In this document: positions 1 through 8,245 of the stretch, piece by piece
Numbering within the stretch: position 1 is the stretch's first letter
How the letters are laid out: the number at the start of each line of letters is the position of its first letter
Source of the DNA: Bacteroidales bacterium
GTDB taxonomy: Bacteria > Bacteroidota > Bacteroidia > Bacteroidales > JAADJA01
NCBI GenBank assembly: GCA_020438105.1
Contig: JAGQVE010000013.1
Span: forward strand, 1-64,000
DNA: 64,000 nucleotides
Reading direction: 5' to 3'
Translations under genes and position numbers: made by a program
Notes under the pieces: model-generated
What the model was told of the DNA's origin: nothing
Database searches by the model: none
The model's input: the letters and a program-made list of their open reading frames with translations, nothing else

Positions 1-184
1 TTTGCCCGATTGGAAAACCATAACAAAACATCTGCCCTCGAAGTGAATGAAGTAAATATAAGGTGCAAAACTGTTAATGAAGTTTGATTAAAAATATGTA
101 AAGCAAATACATAGCACCCTGAAAAGAAATTTTTAATAGGCTTGGTTCTATAATTGATTTATTTAGACATTTTTTTACCTAAAA
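1..184. other. left edge, no gene seen
   Basis: The stretch is AT-rich and holds no coding region that looks real, no RNA gene and no clear promoter on either strand. A proline-rich frame that starts near its right end is only the mirror of the glycine-rich tail of the neighbouring minus-strand gene. Confidence 0.5.
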
Positions 185-218
185 AACGAATCCCGCAACT
201 ACTGGTACGGGATTCGTT
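185..218. terminator. intrinsic terminator of the htpG-lemA-TPM gene group
   Basis: An 11-bp perfect inverted repeat (AACGAATCCCG at 185-195, its complement at 208-218) is followed on the minus strand by a T-rich run. It lies about 30 bp past the stop of the last TPM gene and would end that minus-strand transcript. The A and T runs on both sides would let it act in both directions. Confidence 0.8.
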
Positions 219-248
219 ATTTTTTATCCAATTCCTTAATGGGTTTGA

Positions 249-1058
249 TTACCAGCTTCCGCTAGCGCCGCCACCTCCGAAACTTCCGCCTCCGAAGCCA
301 CCAAAGCCACCGCCTCCACCGCCAAAGCTACCTCCACCTGACCTGAAGTTTCCCCACGATCCACCTCCGCTTCCCAGCATGCTTCCTAACCACAGAGCAG
401 TCCATAATGAAGGGCCTCTCCTGCGGCCACCTCCCATGGTGTTGTTATTTCCTTTTGAACGGCTAATGATAATAATGATGATGATGAGCGCTATAAAAGG
501 CACCAAATTACCGAATCCATTATCGTTTCTTGTTCGTTTGTCGTATTGATCAGCTGAAAAATGTCCTGCTGCAAGTCCCATGATTACATCCACAGCTGCG
601 TTCAGACCACCATAATAATCATTGCTTTTAAACCTGGGAATCATTTCATTTTCAATGATCCGTTTAGCTGTGATGTCAGGTATAATCGGCTCCAAACCAT
701 AACCAACATTTATATTCACATCGCCTTTTGAATCGGCAGTTTTTGGTTTGAGGACAATGATCACCCCATTGTCATATTTCTTTTGACCAACACCCCACTT
801 TTGTGCAACACGCTGTGCAAAATCACCAACATCATATCCATGCAGATCATTTACAATGAGAATGGTTATTTGTGTTGAATTGGTATCGTTAAAAGCTACC
901 AGTTTGCGCTCGAGTTGATCAGCCTGCGAACGGTTAAGTAATTTCACATAATCATTTACCAGTTTACCCGACTTATCAGGTAAATCATTTTGGGACATCC
1001 CTGCAAAAGAAAATCCTGAAATGAAAAGGATCAACATGAAGAATTTAAATAATTTCAT
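249..1058 (-). CDS. TPM domain membrane protein with glycine-rich tail (YgcG-like)
   Basis: The 269-residue protein starts with a signal peptide (MKLFKFFMLILFISG). A TPM (TLP18.3/Psb32/MOLO-1) domain follows at about residues 25-155, with the family-typical features of a QADQLERKL helix, a DNGVIIVL strand and a GYGLE turn. One transmembrane segment (about 185-200, isoleucine-rich) comes before a long Gly/Ser/Phe-rich tail ending in GASGSW, typical of the YgcG group. The start at 1058 is chosen because it gives a proper signal peptide; frames further upstream overlap the preceding gene. It is the last gene of a minus-strand set with another TPM gene and lemA, a combination seen widely in bacteria. 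Its exact role is not known; an envelope-anchored function beside LemA is inferred. Confidence 0.85.
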   Translation of the reverse strand: MKLFKFFMLILFISGFSFAGMSQNDLPDKSGKLVNDYVKLLNRSQADQLERKLVAFNDTNSTQITILIVNDLHGYDVGDFAQRVAQKWGVGQKKYDNGVIIVLKPKTADSKGDVNINVGYGLEPIIPDITAKRIIENEMIPRFKSNDYYGGLNAAVDVIMGLAAGHFSADQYDKRTRNDNGFGNLVPFIALIIIIIIISRSKGNNNTMGGGRRRGPSLWTALWLGSMLGSGGGSWGNFRSGGGSFGGGGGGFGGFGGGSFGGGGASGSW

Positions 1059-1068
1059 GATCCTGATT

Positions 1069-1515
1069 TTATGATTTCGACTCCCCAAAGGAGATTTCAT
1101 CTGTAAGTTCATTAACATCATCCAACTGATGTGGAAAGTGTTTTTTAAGCTGTTTTCCAGCTTCGGTAATTCCATTGATCAATCCGTCCACAAACCTGTT
1201 CTCTCTGAATTCATCCAGCATCATATCCCGAATGCCATCCCAAAAATTTTCAGGAACCGATTTATTAATCCCAACATCGCCAAGGATGGCGAATTTGCGG
1301 TTATTTACAGCAAGGTAAAACAATACGCCGTTTCGTAGTTCGGTTTTATGCATTTTAAGTTGTTCAAAAACATAAGCAGCCCTGTTTCTTGGATCACCCT
1401 TGCATTTGTCTTCAATGTGTACCCTAATCTCACCGGAAGTATCAAGCTCTGCATTTTTTATGGCGAACTCAATATCCTGCTTTTCTTTATCACTAAAAAA
1501 ACTACGAGCTCCCAT
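1069..1515 (-). CDS. TPM domain protein, cytosolic-type
   Basis: This 148-residue protein has no signal peptide or membrane segment. Most of it is a TPM domain: an amino-terminal helix with KEKQDIEFAIKNAE, the strand GEIRVHIE, the RNGVLFYLAVNNRKFAILGD core and a carboxy-terminal helix carrying KQLKKHFPH. Some TPM proteins are described as phosphatases, but no activity can be read from this sequence. It begins 2 bp after the lemA stop and ends 10 bp before the membrane-bound TPM gene, so the three genes are almost certainly one transcript. Confidence 0.85.
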   Translation of the reverse strand: MGARSFFSDKEKQDIEFAIKNAELDTSGEIRVHIEDKCKGDPRNRAAYVFEQLKMHKTELRNGVLFYLAVNNRKFAILGDVGINKSVPENFWDGIRDMMLDEFRENRFVDGLINGITEAGKQLKKHFPHQLDDVNELTDEISFGESKS

Positions 1516-1517
1516 GC

Positions 1518-2129
1518 CTATTGATTTAGCTGACTTCCAACATCAGGCGCTTGATCGGCACCTTCTTTGGCAGAGAAAGTAGGTTTTTCTTTAAACCCAA
1601 TTGCTCCGGCAAAAAATACCTGCGGGAAATTGGTTATGAGCGTATTGTATTCCTTGGTTTTTTCAATGAAATTCCTTCGCTCCACTGCTATTCGGTTCTC
1701 AGTGCCTTCCAACTGTGCTTGTAGCTCCATGAAGTTTTGATTTGCTTTAAGCTCGGGATATCTTTCCACAACTACCATCAGCCTCGACAAAGCAGAGGTC
1801 AGTCCCTGTTGTGCTGCCTCAAATTGTTGCAAATTATTTTCACTTAAATTGGTTGGATCGATATTTACAGATGTTGCTTTTGACCTTGCTTCTATCACAT
1901 CGGTGAGGGTTTTCTGCTCAAAATCAGCATAACCTTTCACGGTACTTACCAGGTTTGGTATAAGGTCGGCACGGCGTTGATAAACATTTTCCACCTGCGC
2001 CCAGCTTGCATCCACCTCTTTACTGGCAGCATTCATTGAATTATAAGTGCCTTTAATGGAGGAATATCCTATTAGCAAAAGGATTACTACAACCCCAAGA
2101 ATGATCCACGATTTTTTAATGTTTTTCAT
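1518..2129 (-). CDS. lemA: LemA family protein
   Basis: The 203-residue protein has a short cytoplasmic start, one transmembrane helix at about residues 8-25 (WIILGVVVILLLIGY) and then a long helical, coiled-coil region. Diagnostic LemA features are the motif VDASWAQVENVYQRRADLIP right after the membrane helix, the NLVSTVKGYA stretch and the ERRNFIEKTKEYNTLI helix near the end. LemA proteins are membrane-anchored and of poorly defined function; in many genomes they neighbour TPM proteins, as here. The gene follows htpG by 26 bp, so it may be co-transcribed with it. Confidence 0.93.
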   Translation of the reverse strand: MKNIKKSWIILGVVVILLLIGYSSIKGTYNSMNAASKEVDASWAQVENVYQRRADLIPNLVSTVKGYADFEQKTLTDVIEARSKATSVNIDPTNLSENNLQQFEAAQQGLTSALSRLMVVVERYPELKANQNFMELQAQLEGTENRIAVERRNFIEKTKEYNTLITNFPQVFFAGAIGFKEKPTFSAKEGADQAPDVGSQLNQ

Positions 2130-2155
2130 GATTTTATAATTTGATTAATGGTTGA

Positions 2156-4060
2156 CTATTTGCCTATCATTTCAACACTTCGCTTGATGAAGTCAGTCAA
2201 TTCCTGACCTTTCAACAAATTTTGTGATAAACGAGCCAGATCGGTAACCTGTTTTACCAGGGTATCTTGTTTTGCAGCATCCTTTTCGTTTAATATTTCG
2301 CTGATAAGTTTGTGATTTGAATTGATCACCAGGTTGTACGAATCGGGTAAAGTACCCATATAATCCATACCTCCGCCCAACTTCGACATATCTTTCATAC
2401 GGCGCATGAATTCTGGCTGGGTGATAATTACCGGCTGATCTGTTTCACTCAAGCTTTCGAAGGAGATGTTATAATTTTCTTTGTTGACAAACTTTTCAAA
2501 TACCGGCTTGAGTTTCTCCTGATCTTTTTCATCCAGCTTGGAGGGTTGGTCTTCTTCTTTTTTAATGAGCTTATCAATAATATCCGCATCCACCCTGGCA
2601 AAACTTGTATTTTCAAATTTTTGTTCAAGTGTATTGATAAAGTGGTTATCCAGCACGCCGCTCATAATCATCACATCATAACCCCGTGATTTGGCCGTTT
2701 CGATAAAAGCATGCTGCTCATCGGTGTCAGTGGTATAGAGATAGATCAACTTTTTATCTTTATCCAACTGTGTTTTTTCTACATGCTTTTTGTACTCATC
2801 AAAGGTGAAATATTTACCGTCGGTGTTTTTAAACATGGCGAATTTTTCGGCACGCTCATAAAACTTCTCCTCGCTGATCATACCGTATTCAATAAATACC
2901 TTGATATCGTCCCATTTCTTTTCGAAATCCTCACGGTTGTTTTTGAAAAGCTCTTCCAGCTTGTCGCCCACCTTTTTCATGATGTGGTTGGATATCTTTT
3001 TCACATTGGAATCGCTTTGCAAATAACTCCTCGAAACGTTCAAAGGAATGTCCGGAGAATCAATCACCCCGTGAAGCAGGGTCAGAAAGTCGGGTACTAT
3101 TCCTTCCACTGAATCGGTAACAAATACCTGGTTTGAATACAACTGAATTTTATCGCGTTGAACCTCTATGTTCTTTTTCACTTTGGGGAAATACAGAATA
3201 CCGGTGAGGTTGAACGGATAATCCACATTCAGGTGAATATGGAAAAGCGGTTCTTCAAAATTCATGGGATAAAGTTCCCGGTAAAAGTTTTTGTAGTCCT
3301 CATCTTTGAGGTCGGCAGGTTTTTGTGTCCAGGCCGGTTTAGTATTGTTAATGATCCTCGGTTTTTCAACTTCCTTATACTGATCATGGCCATCTTTATC
3401 CTTTTCACCCGTGGGTTCAGAGGTTTTTTCCATTCCACATTGAATGGGTACCGGCAGGAATTTGGAATATTTCCTCAGTAACTCAAGTATCCTGTATTCT
3501 TCCAGAAATTCCTCCGAATCCTTGGCCACATGCAGGATGATCTCTGTTCCGCGATCATTTTTGTCGATGTCGTCCATGGTGAAGTTGGGGCTGCCATCGC
3601 ATTCCCATTTCACAGCTTTGGTAGCACCACCTTTTTTGTAGGTTTTAGTTCTGATCTCAACTTTTTCGGCCACCATAAAAGCGGAGTAAAAGCCAAGGCC
3701 AAAATGACCGATCAATGCATTTTTATCAGCATCCGATTTGCCTTTGTATTTTTTCACAAACTCTTCGGCACTTGAAAAAGCAATCTGATTAATGTACTTA
3801 TCCACCTCTTCGGAAGTCATTCCAATACCACGATCGATAATCCTTATCTGTTTGTTTTTCTTATCCACTTCCACATGAATGGTCAAATCTCCCATTTCGT
3901 CTTTTACTTTGCCCATGGAAGCAAGCGTTTTCAGTTTTTGTGTTGCATCTACCGCATTCGAAACCAATTCACGCAAAAATATCTCGTGGTCTGAATAAAG
4001 GAATTTCTTGATTATTGGAAAAATGTTCTCGGTTTGGACATTGATAGTTCCTGTTTGCAT
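2156..4060 (-). CDS. htpG: molecular chaperone HtpG (Hsp90)
   Basis: This is the bacterial Hsp90 ATP-dependent chaperone in the cytosol, full length at 634 residues. The amino-terminal GHKL ATPase shows ELVSNAVDA (31-39), DRGIGM (76-81) and GHFGLGFYSAF (about 118-128). The middle domain carries the expected LNVSRSYLQ signature near residue 345. The carboxy-terminal dimerisation domain ends in a conserved helix. The gene is first in a minus-strand group with lemA and two TPM genes. Upstream, a 13-bp palindrome overlaps the likely -33 element (separate entry), which suggests regulation by a stress-response factor. Confidence 0.98.
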   Translation of the reverse strand: MQTGTINVQTENIFPIIKKFLYSDHEIFLRELVSNAVDATQKLKTLASMGKVKDEMGDLTIHVEVDKKNKQIRIIDRGIGMTSEEVDKYINQIAFSSAEEFVKKYKGKSDADKNALIGHFGLGFYSAFMVAEKVEIRTKTYKKGGATKAVKWECDGSPNFTMDDIDKNDRGTEIILHVAKDSEEFLEEYRILELLRKYSKFLPVPIQCGMEKTSEPTGEKDKDGHDQYKEVEKPRIINNTKPAWTQKPADLKDEDYKNFYRELYPMNFEEPLFHIHLNVDYPFNLTGILYFPKVKKNIEVQRDKIQLYSNQVFVTDSVEGIVPDFLTLLHGVIDSPDIPLNVSRSYLQSDSNVKKISNHIMKKVGDKLEELFKNNREDFEKKWDDIKVFIEYGMISEEKFYERAEKFAMFKNTDGKYFTFDEYKKHVEKTQLDKDKKLIYLYTTDTDEQHAFIETAKSRGYDVMIMSGVLDNHFINTLEQKFENTSFARVDADIIDKLIKKEEDQPSKLDEKDQEKLKPVFEKFVNKENYNISFESLSETDQPVIITQPEFMRRMKDMSKLGGGMDYMGTLPDSYNLVINSNHKLISEILNEKDAAKQDTLVKQVTDLARLSQNLLKGQELTDFIKRSVEMIGK

Positions 4061-4102
4061 CGTTCTGTATTTTTAAAATGTTAAACCTGAGCCACGGTTT
4101 TA

Positions 4103-4141
4103 CAAAGCATATGCCACCGGATTTGTGCTGACAAAATGTCA
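4103..4141 (-). promoter_or_regulatory. htpG promoter with palindromic operator candidate
   Basis: The palindrome TGACAAAATGTCA (4129-4141; arms TGACA/TGTCA, 3-bp spacer) lies about 70 bp upstream of htpG. On the htpG strand its TTTTG forms a -33 element at 4134-4132, followed after 21 bp by ATGCTTTG (4110-4103), close to the Bacteroidota -7 consensus TAnnTTTG. The placement suggests that a protein binding the palindrome would control htpG. The regulator is not identified. Confidence 0.5.
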
Positions 4142-4222
4142 AACCAAACAACAATACAAACAATACTTATAATGCTTGAAATATTTTGAAAAGTAAACAT
4201 GTAAAAAACCTAAATAATATCC

Positions 4223-4230
4223 TACCTTTG
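4223..4230 (+). promoter_or_regulatory. -7 promoter element for the cytochrome c gene
   Basis: TACCTTTG matches the Bacteroidota -7 consensus TAnnTTTG. It lies 35 bp before the ATG at 4265. No good TTG -33 element is visible at the usual spacing. Confidence 0.55.
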
Positions 4231-4264
4231 CAAAAAATTTATCAATAAACAGAAAATTTATATC

Positions 4265-4768
4265 ATGAAGAAAATCAATTTATTATCAGTATTAGTGGCT
4301 TTTACAGTAGTTTTTTTGAGTTCATGTGGCGGAGGTGGAACTACCGAAACTACCGAAACCAAAGAAGAGCCTAAACAAGAAGTGAAAGAAACAGCAAAAT
4401 CACCATACGATGCTCAAATGGAGCTTGGTGCCAAATTATACACTGAAAAATGCGTTGCATGTCACCAGGCCGATGCCAAAGGTATTCCCAATGCATTCCC
4501 TCCACTTGCAGGATCTGATTATTTGCTGGCCGACCCAAAAAGAGGAATCCATCAAACTTTGAATGGAAGCCACGAGGAAATGGTAGTTAATGGAGCTACT
4601 TATAATGCACCGATGACACCACAGGTAAAAACAAAAGAAGAAGCTTTGGCTGTAATTAATTATGTGCTTGTTCATTTTAATGGTTACAACCAGGATCAAC
4701 TCTTAAAAATGGAAGACATAGCTGATATCGAAATCAATCCTATGCAAATCAATCAACCTGCTCAATAA
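4265..4768 (+). CDS. cytochrome c lipoprotein
   Basis: A 167-residue single-heme cytochrome c. The signal sequence ends in a lipobox (FLSSC, Cys21), followed by a low-complexity Thr/Glu/Lys linker to about residue 46, so the protein is probably tethered to a membrane. The heme attachment motif is CVACH (63-67), with a likely axial methionine in APMTP (Met117). The order of motifs resembles small class I cytochromes and the cytochrome domains attached to some nitrite reductases. A role in periplasmic electron transfer is inferred. The DUF4920 lipoprotein gene follows after 6 bp. Confidence 0.88.
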   Translation: MKKINLLSVLVAFTVVFLSSCGGGGTTETTETKEEPKQEVKETAKSPYDAQMELGAKLYTEKCVACHQADAKGIPNAFPPLAGSDYLLADPKRGIHQTLNGSHEEMVVNGATYNAPMTPQVKTKEEALAVINYVLVHFNGYNQDQLLKMEDIADIEINPMQINQPAQ

Positions 4769-4774
4769 TAACTG

Positions 4775-5284
4775 ATGAAAAAACTATTTATACTTGTCGC
4801 ACTTTCAGGTCTGCTGTTTTCATGCGGTGGCCCCGCAACGGAGCAAACCGATAATACCGGTGAACAGGAAGCGGTTCAGCAGGATGAGAACAAAGCCTAT
4901 TACGGAGCCACTATCAAAGGTGAGAATATTATTTCCGGGGAGGAAATGATAAAGATGCTTGAAGATAAGGACTCGGTGTATGTTACCCTCAAAGGCACCA
5001 TCGTTTCAAACTGCCAGTTATCCGGTTGTTGGATGGACCTCGACCTTGGCACAGACGACCAGCTTGCTAAAGTTACCTTCAAAGATTATGAATTCGTGAT
5101 CCCGATTGACTCAAAGGGTAAAACTGCAACCGTGGAAGGCATTGCAAAACGCGAGATCATTCCGGTGGATTTACTGCAACATTATGCCGAAGACGAAGGA
5201 AAATCGGCTGAAGAAATTGCAGCCATCACCGAAGATGAAGTGTCCATTACTTTTGAAGCAGTGGGAGTGATAATTGAAGATTGA
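4775..5284 (+). CDS. DUF4920 family lipoprotein
   Basis: The 169-residue protein has a lipoprotein signal (SGLLFSCGG, Cys17), an acidic Glu/Gln linker to about residue 40, then a compact beta-rich domain. This domain contains VTLKGTIVSNCQLSGCWMDL (two cysteines four residues apart, possible metal or disulfide site) and a second strand set ending in EGIAKREIIPV, as in DUF4920 proteins of Bacteroidota. The function of the family is unknown. It is in one operon with the cytochrome c lipoprotein, and a shared periplasmic redox or metal-related role is only a guess. Confidence 0.8.
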   Translation: MKKLFILVALSGLLFSCGGPATEQTDNTGEQEAVQQDENKAYYGATIKGENIISGEEMIKMLEDKDSVYVTLKGTIVSNCQLSGCWMDLDLGTDDQLAKVTFKDYEFVIPIDSKGKTATVEGIAKREIIPVDLLQHYAEDEGKSAEEIAAITEDEVSITFEAVGVIIED

Positions 5285-5306
5285 TAATATTGAAAACAAA
5301 CATATT

Positions 5307-5336
5307 AAAAAGGCTATCGATTTCGATGGCCTTTTT
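5307..5336. terminator. bidirectional terminator between convergent genes
   Basis: An inverted repeat (AAAAAGGC-ATCGA against TCGAT-GGCCTTTTT) with an A run on the left and a T run on the right lies between the convergent DUF4920 and hydrolase genes. It can serve both transcripts and just touches the hydrolase stop codon. Confidence 0.8.
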
Positions 5337-6189
5337 ATTTTAATGACTTTTTGAAAAACTCAAGGATATGTTCATCAATCCCGGGAAATTCATGGCAATT
5401 AGAATGCGCCATTCCCGGAAGCAATAATAGTTCTGCCTTTTTATCATTTGCTGCTTTGAATAATCTGTGGGCCTGGGCAACAGGCGCTGTTTTATCCTCT
5501 GTTCCATGAATTATCAGGAATTGAGCATTGGCTTTACCTATATTCTTTTCAGGTGCAATATCATTAAAACGATCTTTCATAATAAACTGCATATATTCAA
5601 ACATAAGCCAAACCATCGGAAAGTAAGGGATATGCCGTTTTTTAAATTCAAGCCGCATTACATCAGCAGGATGGGCAAATGCACCAACGGATGCAACAGC
5701 CTTGATATGTTCATTTTTTGAAGCAGCATAAATGGCAGCTGCCCCACCCATCGACAATCCCAAAGCGCCAATGGCCTTACCCGGATAATTTGCATCAATG
5801 AAACTGATTGCAGCTGAAATATCTTCGGCAAACCGCGGCATTGACGAATAGGTATCCTCCTCGCTGCGACCATGGCTGCGTGAATCAAAGGCCAATAAAT
5901 TAAAATCATTATGCAACATTTTAACATAAGGCAACATTCGCTGCACATTGCGGGTCCAGCCATGAATCAGGATGATCACCGGACGTTCATTTCCTCCCTC
6001 CACCGGTATCCACCAGCCATAAAGTTGCTTTTCATTTTGCGTTTGGAAACCAATTTCCTCAAACTCAATACCCAATGAACCCGGATCCTCATTATGTGGC
6101 CTTGGATGTGTTTTGTAAACCCGGGTCATCATCATAAAGAGCACTGCCAGTAAAACAATAATAACTATCAGGATCCCATAAAGGAGCAT
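5335..6189 (-). CDS. membrane-anchored alpha/beta hydrolase
   Basis: A 284-residue serine hydrolase. The amino terminus is one hydrophobic helix (about 3-22), so the catalytic domain is membrane-attached. The fold is shown by the oxyanion motif HGWTRN (about residue 76), the nucleophile elbow GLSMGG (about residue 144), an acid in HGTEDKTAP and the catalytic His in GMAHSNC near the end. This resembles the BAAT/prolyl-oligopeptidase-like hydrolases found widely in Bacteroidota. The substrate cannot be told; esters or peptides are possible. Confidence 0.85.
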   Translation of the reverse strand: MLLYGILIVIIVLLAVLFMMMTRVYKTHPRPHNEDPGSLGIEFEEIGFQTQNEKQLYGWWIPVEGGNERPVIILIHGWTRNVQRMLPYVKMLHNDFNLLAFDSRSHGRSEEDTYSSMPRFAEDISAAISFIDANYPGKAIGALGLSMGGAAAIYAASKNEHIKAVASVGAFAHPADVMRLEFKKRHIPYFPMVWLMFEYMQFIMKDRFNDIAPEKNIGKANAQFLIIHGTEDKTAPVAQAHRLFKAANDKKAELLLLPGMAHSNCHEFPGIDEHILEFFKKSLK

Positions 6190-6281
6190 ATTTGTATGTA
6201 TTTGAGCGGCAAATTAAAGGAATTATATTGAGTTTTGACACGGTTAAACAAAATATGTCGATTAGCGTTATATCCTTTCAT

Positions 6282-6590
6282 ATGTTCAAGCGACTTAAAG
6301 AAAAATGGGGTATTGAAAGTAATTTTCAGTTTTGGCTGATTTTTGGGATATTTGCTATTTCGGGCACCAGCAGTGCATTTGTAAAAATCCCCATCTTTAT
6401 ATTAACCGGCATCGACGAAACTACAGAAACCTGGGTAATGGTGCTGATTTACCTGCTGGCAATCACGCCGGCCTATTTTACCCTTTTGCTTTTCTACGGC
6501 TTTATTTTCGGTCAATTCAGATTTTTCTGGAACTTCACCAAAAAATTCCTCGGCCGATTTGCACTTCTTAAGAAACTCTTTATCGCATAA
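6282..6590 (+). CDS. small membrane protein (DUF6787-like)
   Basis: A 102-residue protein starting MFKRLKEKWGI, with two predicted membrane helices (about 15-37 and 48-70) and a basic tail (FTKKFLGRFALLKKL). It resembles the small DUF6787-type proteins of Bacteroidota, whose function is unknown. The ATG at 6282 is chosen over one at 6192 because the extra upstream part has no membrane or conserved character and lies in the divergent promoter region with the hydrolase gene. Confidence 0.7.
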   Translation: MFKRLKEKWGIESNFQFWLIFGIFAISGTSSAFVKIPIFILTGIDETTETWVMVLIYLLAITPAYFTLLLFYGFIFGQFRFFWNFTKKFLGRFALLKKLFIA

Positions 6591-6594
6591 AATG

Positions 6595-6602
6595 TATCTT
6601 TG
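6595..6602 (+). promoter_or_regulatory. -7 promoter element for the ECF sigma gene
   Basis: TATCTTTG matches TAnnTTTG. It begins 5 bp after the stop of the preceding gene and would start a transcript about 30 nt upstream of the TTG start codon of the sigma factor. Confidence 0.6.
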
Positions 6603-6637
6603 CTTCTGGCGTTAACAATGAGCCATTCAATTAAACT

Positions 6638-7189
6638 TTGAACCAGCAATCGATACATAGTCAGCTCGATAAACCGGCTTTCGAACTTTTGTTTGAAAAC
6701 TACTTTGAGGTATTGTGCCGCTTTGCTTTTGGCTATATCAAAGACAGGGATGCCTCCCAGGAAATTGTGCAGGATGTGTTTATAAACCTTTGGAACAAAC
6801 GGGAAACCATTGATCCTGACAGGCAGGTGAAATCATATTTATACACTTCCGTGAAAAACCGGTGCTTAAACTATATCAGGGACAATAAAAAATTCCGAAG
6901 TTTCTATTTAGATGTGGAAGTGGAATTGGAAATACCGGACACGGATCCCGATTTATTTTCAGAAAATGAAACAAAGATAAAAATTGAAAATGCGCTGGAT
7001 AAGCTCCCTGAAAAATGCAGGCAGGTGTTTGAGTTGAGCCGATTTGAAGAGATGAAATACAAGGACATTGCGGATAATCTGGGAATTTCGGTAAAAACAG
7101 TGGAAGTGCAAATTTCAAAGGCATTGCGGATATTGCGGGAGGAACTGAAGGAGTTTTTGATGATTTTGATTTTATTAATATTAAAGTGA
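6638..7189 (+). CDS. RNA polymerase sigma-70 factor, ECF type
   Basis: A 183-residue ECF sigma factor. Region 2 is seen in CRFAFGYIKDRDASQEIVQDVFINLWNKR split over residues 28-56, and region 4 in LPEKCRQVFELSRFEEMKYKDIADNL with a helix-turn-helix, then SVKTVEVQISKALRIL. It fits the large Bacteroides-expansion family that works with FecR-type anti-sigma factors. The start is TTG (6638-6640); no in-frame ATG lies upstream in a sensible place. A 7-codon reading frame beginning with ATG at 6618 ends with a TGA that overlaps this TTG. FecR and TonB receptor genes follow, so it likely controls its own module on a signal from the receptor. Confidence 0.93.
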   Translation: MNQQSIHSQLDKPAFELLFENYFEVLCRFAFGYIKDRDASQEIVQDVFINLWNKRETIDPDRQVKSYLYTSVKNRCLNYIRDNKKFRSFYLDVEVELEIPDTDPDLFSENETKIKIENALDKLPEKCRQVFELSRFEEMKYKDIADNLGISVKTVEVQISKALRILREELKEFLMILILLILK

Positions 7190-7239
7190 CAAAACAATAA
7201 GGGAAAAACTGATTAAATGTGTATTCTTCACACACATCA

Positions 7240-8244
7240 ATGAAAGAACACGATGAACATATCGAATTTGAAATCCTGACCGGGAAATACCTGGCCGGGG
7301 AAACCACCGCTGAGGAACAGGTTACCCTTGAAAACTGGGTAAAAGCTTCTGAAGCAAACAAACGGTTATTTTTGGAATGGAAGCATGCCTGGCAAATGGC
7401 AGGCATTAATGCGATGAATTTCAACATTGAAAAAGCCAAACAAATCATCGCTGATAATTTTGCTACCGAGGAATCGGTCATGCTTAAAATTCCCCGCGAA
7501 CCGGCTACCCGCAAATTAAATATTAGCTGGCGTATCGCTGCAGCTGTTGTGATATTTGCGGCTTTGGGATTTTTACTGTTTACCATGTTTGGAAACAATG
7601 AACAGCAGTTGGTTGCATCCAAATCAGTGGTTGCTGGTACACTGGCCGACGGATCTAAAATCACGCTGAATCAAAACTCTACCCTTGTTTACCCCAAAAA
7701 GTTTGATGATGATCAAAGAAAAGTTAAACTTAATGGAGATGCCTTTTTTGAAGTTGCCAAAAACCCCGAAAAACCTTTTATTATTGAAGCCGGTGAAACA
7801 CAGATCAAAGTTCTGGGAACTTCATTTTACGTGGATGCCCGCCCTGGTCAAAATCAGGTGGAAGTAACTGTTAAATCGGGAAGAGTGGCTTTAATTGCAC
7901 CTGACCAATCGCAGGTAATTTTAACAGCGGGACAAAAAGGTATATTCATCAAAAACGAAAAAGATCTTTACAAAGAAGAGAACCCCGACGAAAACTACCT
8001 GGCCTGGAAAACCGGTCTGATCCGGTTTGAGAATACCGAACTGGGCCAGGTGGCGAAAGTTTTGAACAGAACCTATGGCGTTCATATTACGTTGCAAAAC
8101 AGGGCGCTTGAAAACTGCAGGATAACCGCCAATTTTGAAAATCAAACGCTGGCAGACATATTACTAATTGTTAGTGAAACACTCGATATCAGCGTGAACC
8201 GTACTGCAAATTCCATAATACTTTCCGGGAAAGGCTGTGATTAG
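7240..8244 (+). CDS. FecR-type anti-sigma factor
   Basis: The 334-residue protein (start at the ATG MKEHDEHIEFEI) has an amino-terminal cytoplasmic region that would hold the sigma factor, one transmembrane helix (about 87-108, with AAAVVIFAALGFLLF), a periplasmic FecR domain (about 120-230, with TLADGSKITLNQNS and FFEVAKNPEKPF) and a carboxy-terminal DUF4974 domain (about 262-332). A GTG at 7219 is an alternative start. It lies between the ECF sigma gene and the TonB receptor, so it is the membrane relay of that signalling trio. Confidence 0.93.
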   Translation: MKEHDEHIEFEILTGKYLAGETTAEEQVTLENWVKASEANKRLFLEWKHAWQMAGINAMNFNIEKAKQIIADNFATEESVMLKIPREPATRKLNISWRIAAAVVIFAALGFLLFTMFGNNEQQLVASKSVVAGTLADGSKITLNQNSTLVYPKKFDDDQRKVKLNGDAFFEVAKNPEKPFIIEAGETQIKVLGTSFYVDARPGQNQVEVTVKSGRVALIAPDQSQVILTAGQKGIFIKNEKDLYKEENPDENYLAWKTGLIRFENTELGQVAKVLNRTYGVHITLQNRALENCRITANFENQTLADILLIVSETLDISVNRTANSIILSGKGCD

Positions 8245-8245
8245 G

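Noticed and set aside
154..549. Plus-strand proline-rich open frame
   Set aside because: It is the complement of the glycine-rich tail of the TPM gene and of the terminator region; no start signal or family.
6876..7664. Long antisense frame opposite the sigma and fecR genes
   Set aside because: It spans two well-supported genes on the other strand and shows no recognisable domain.
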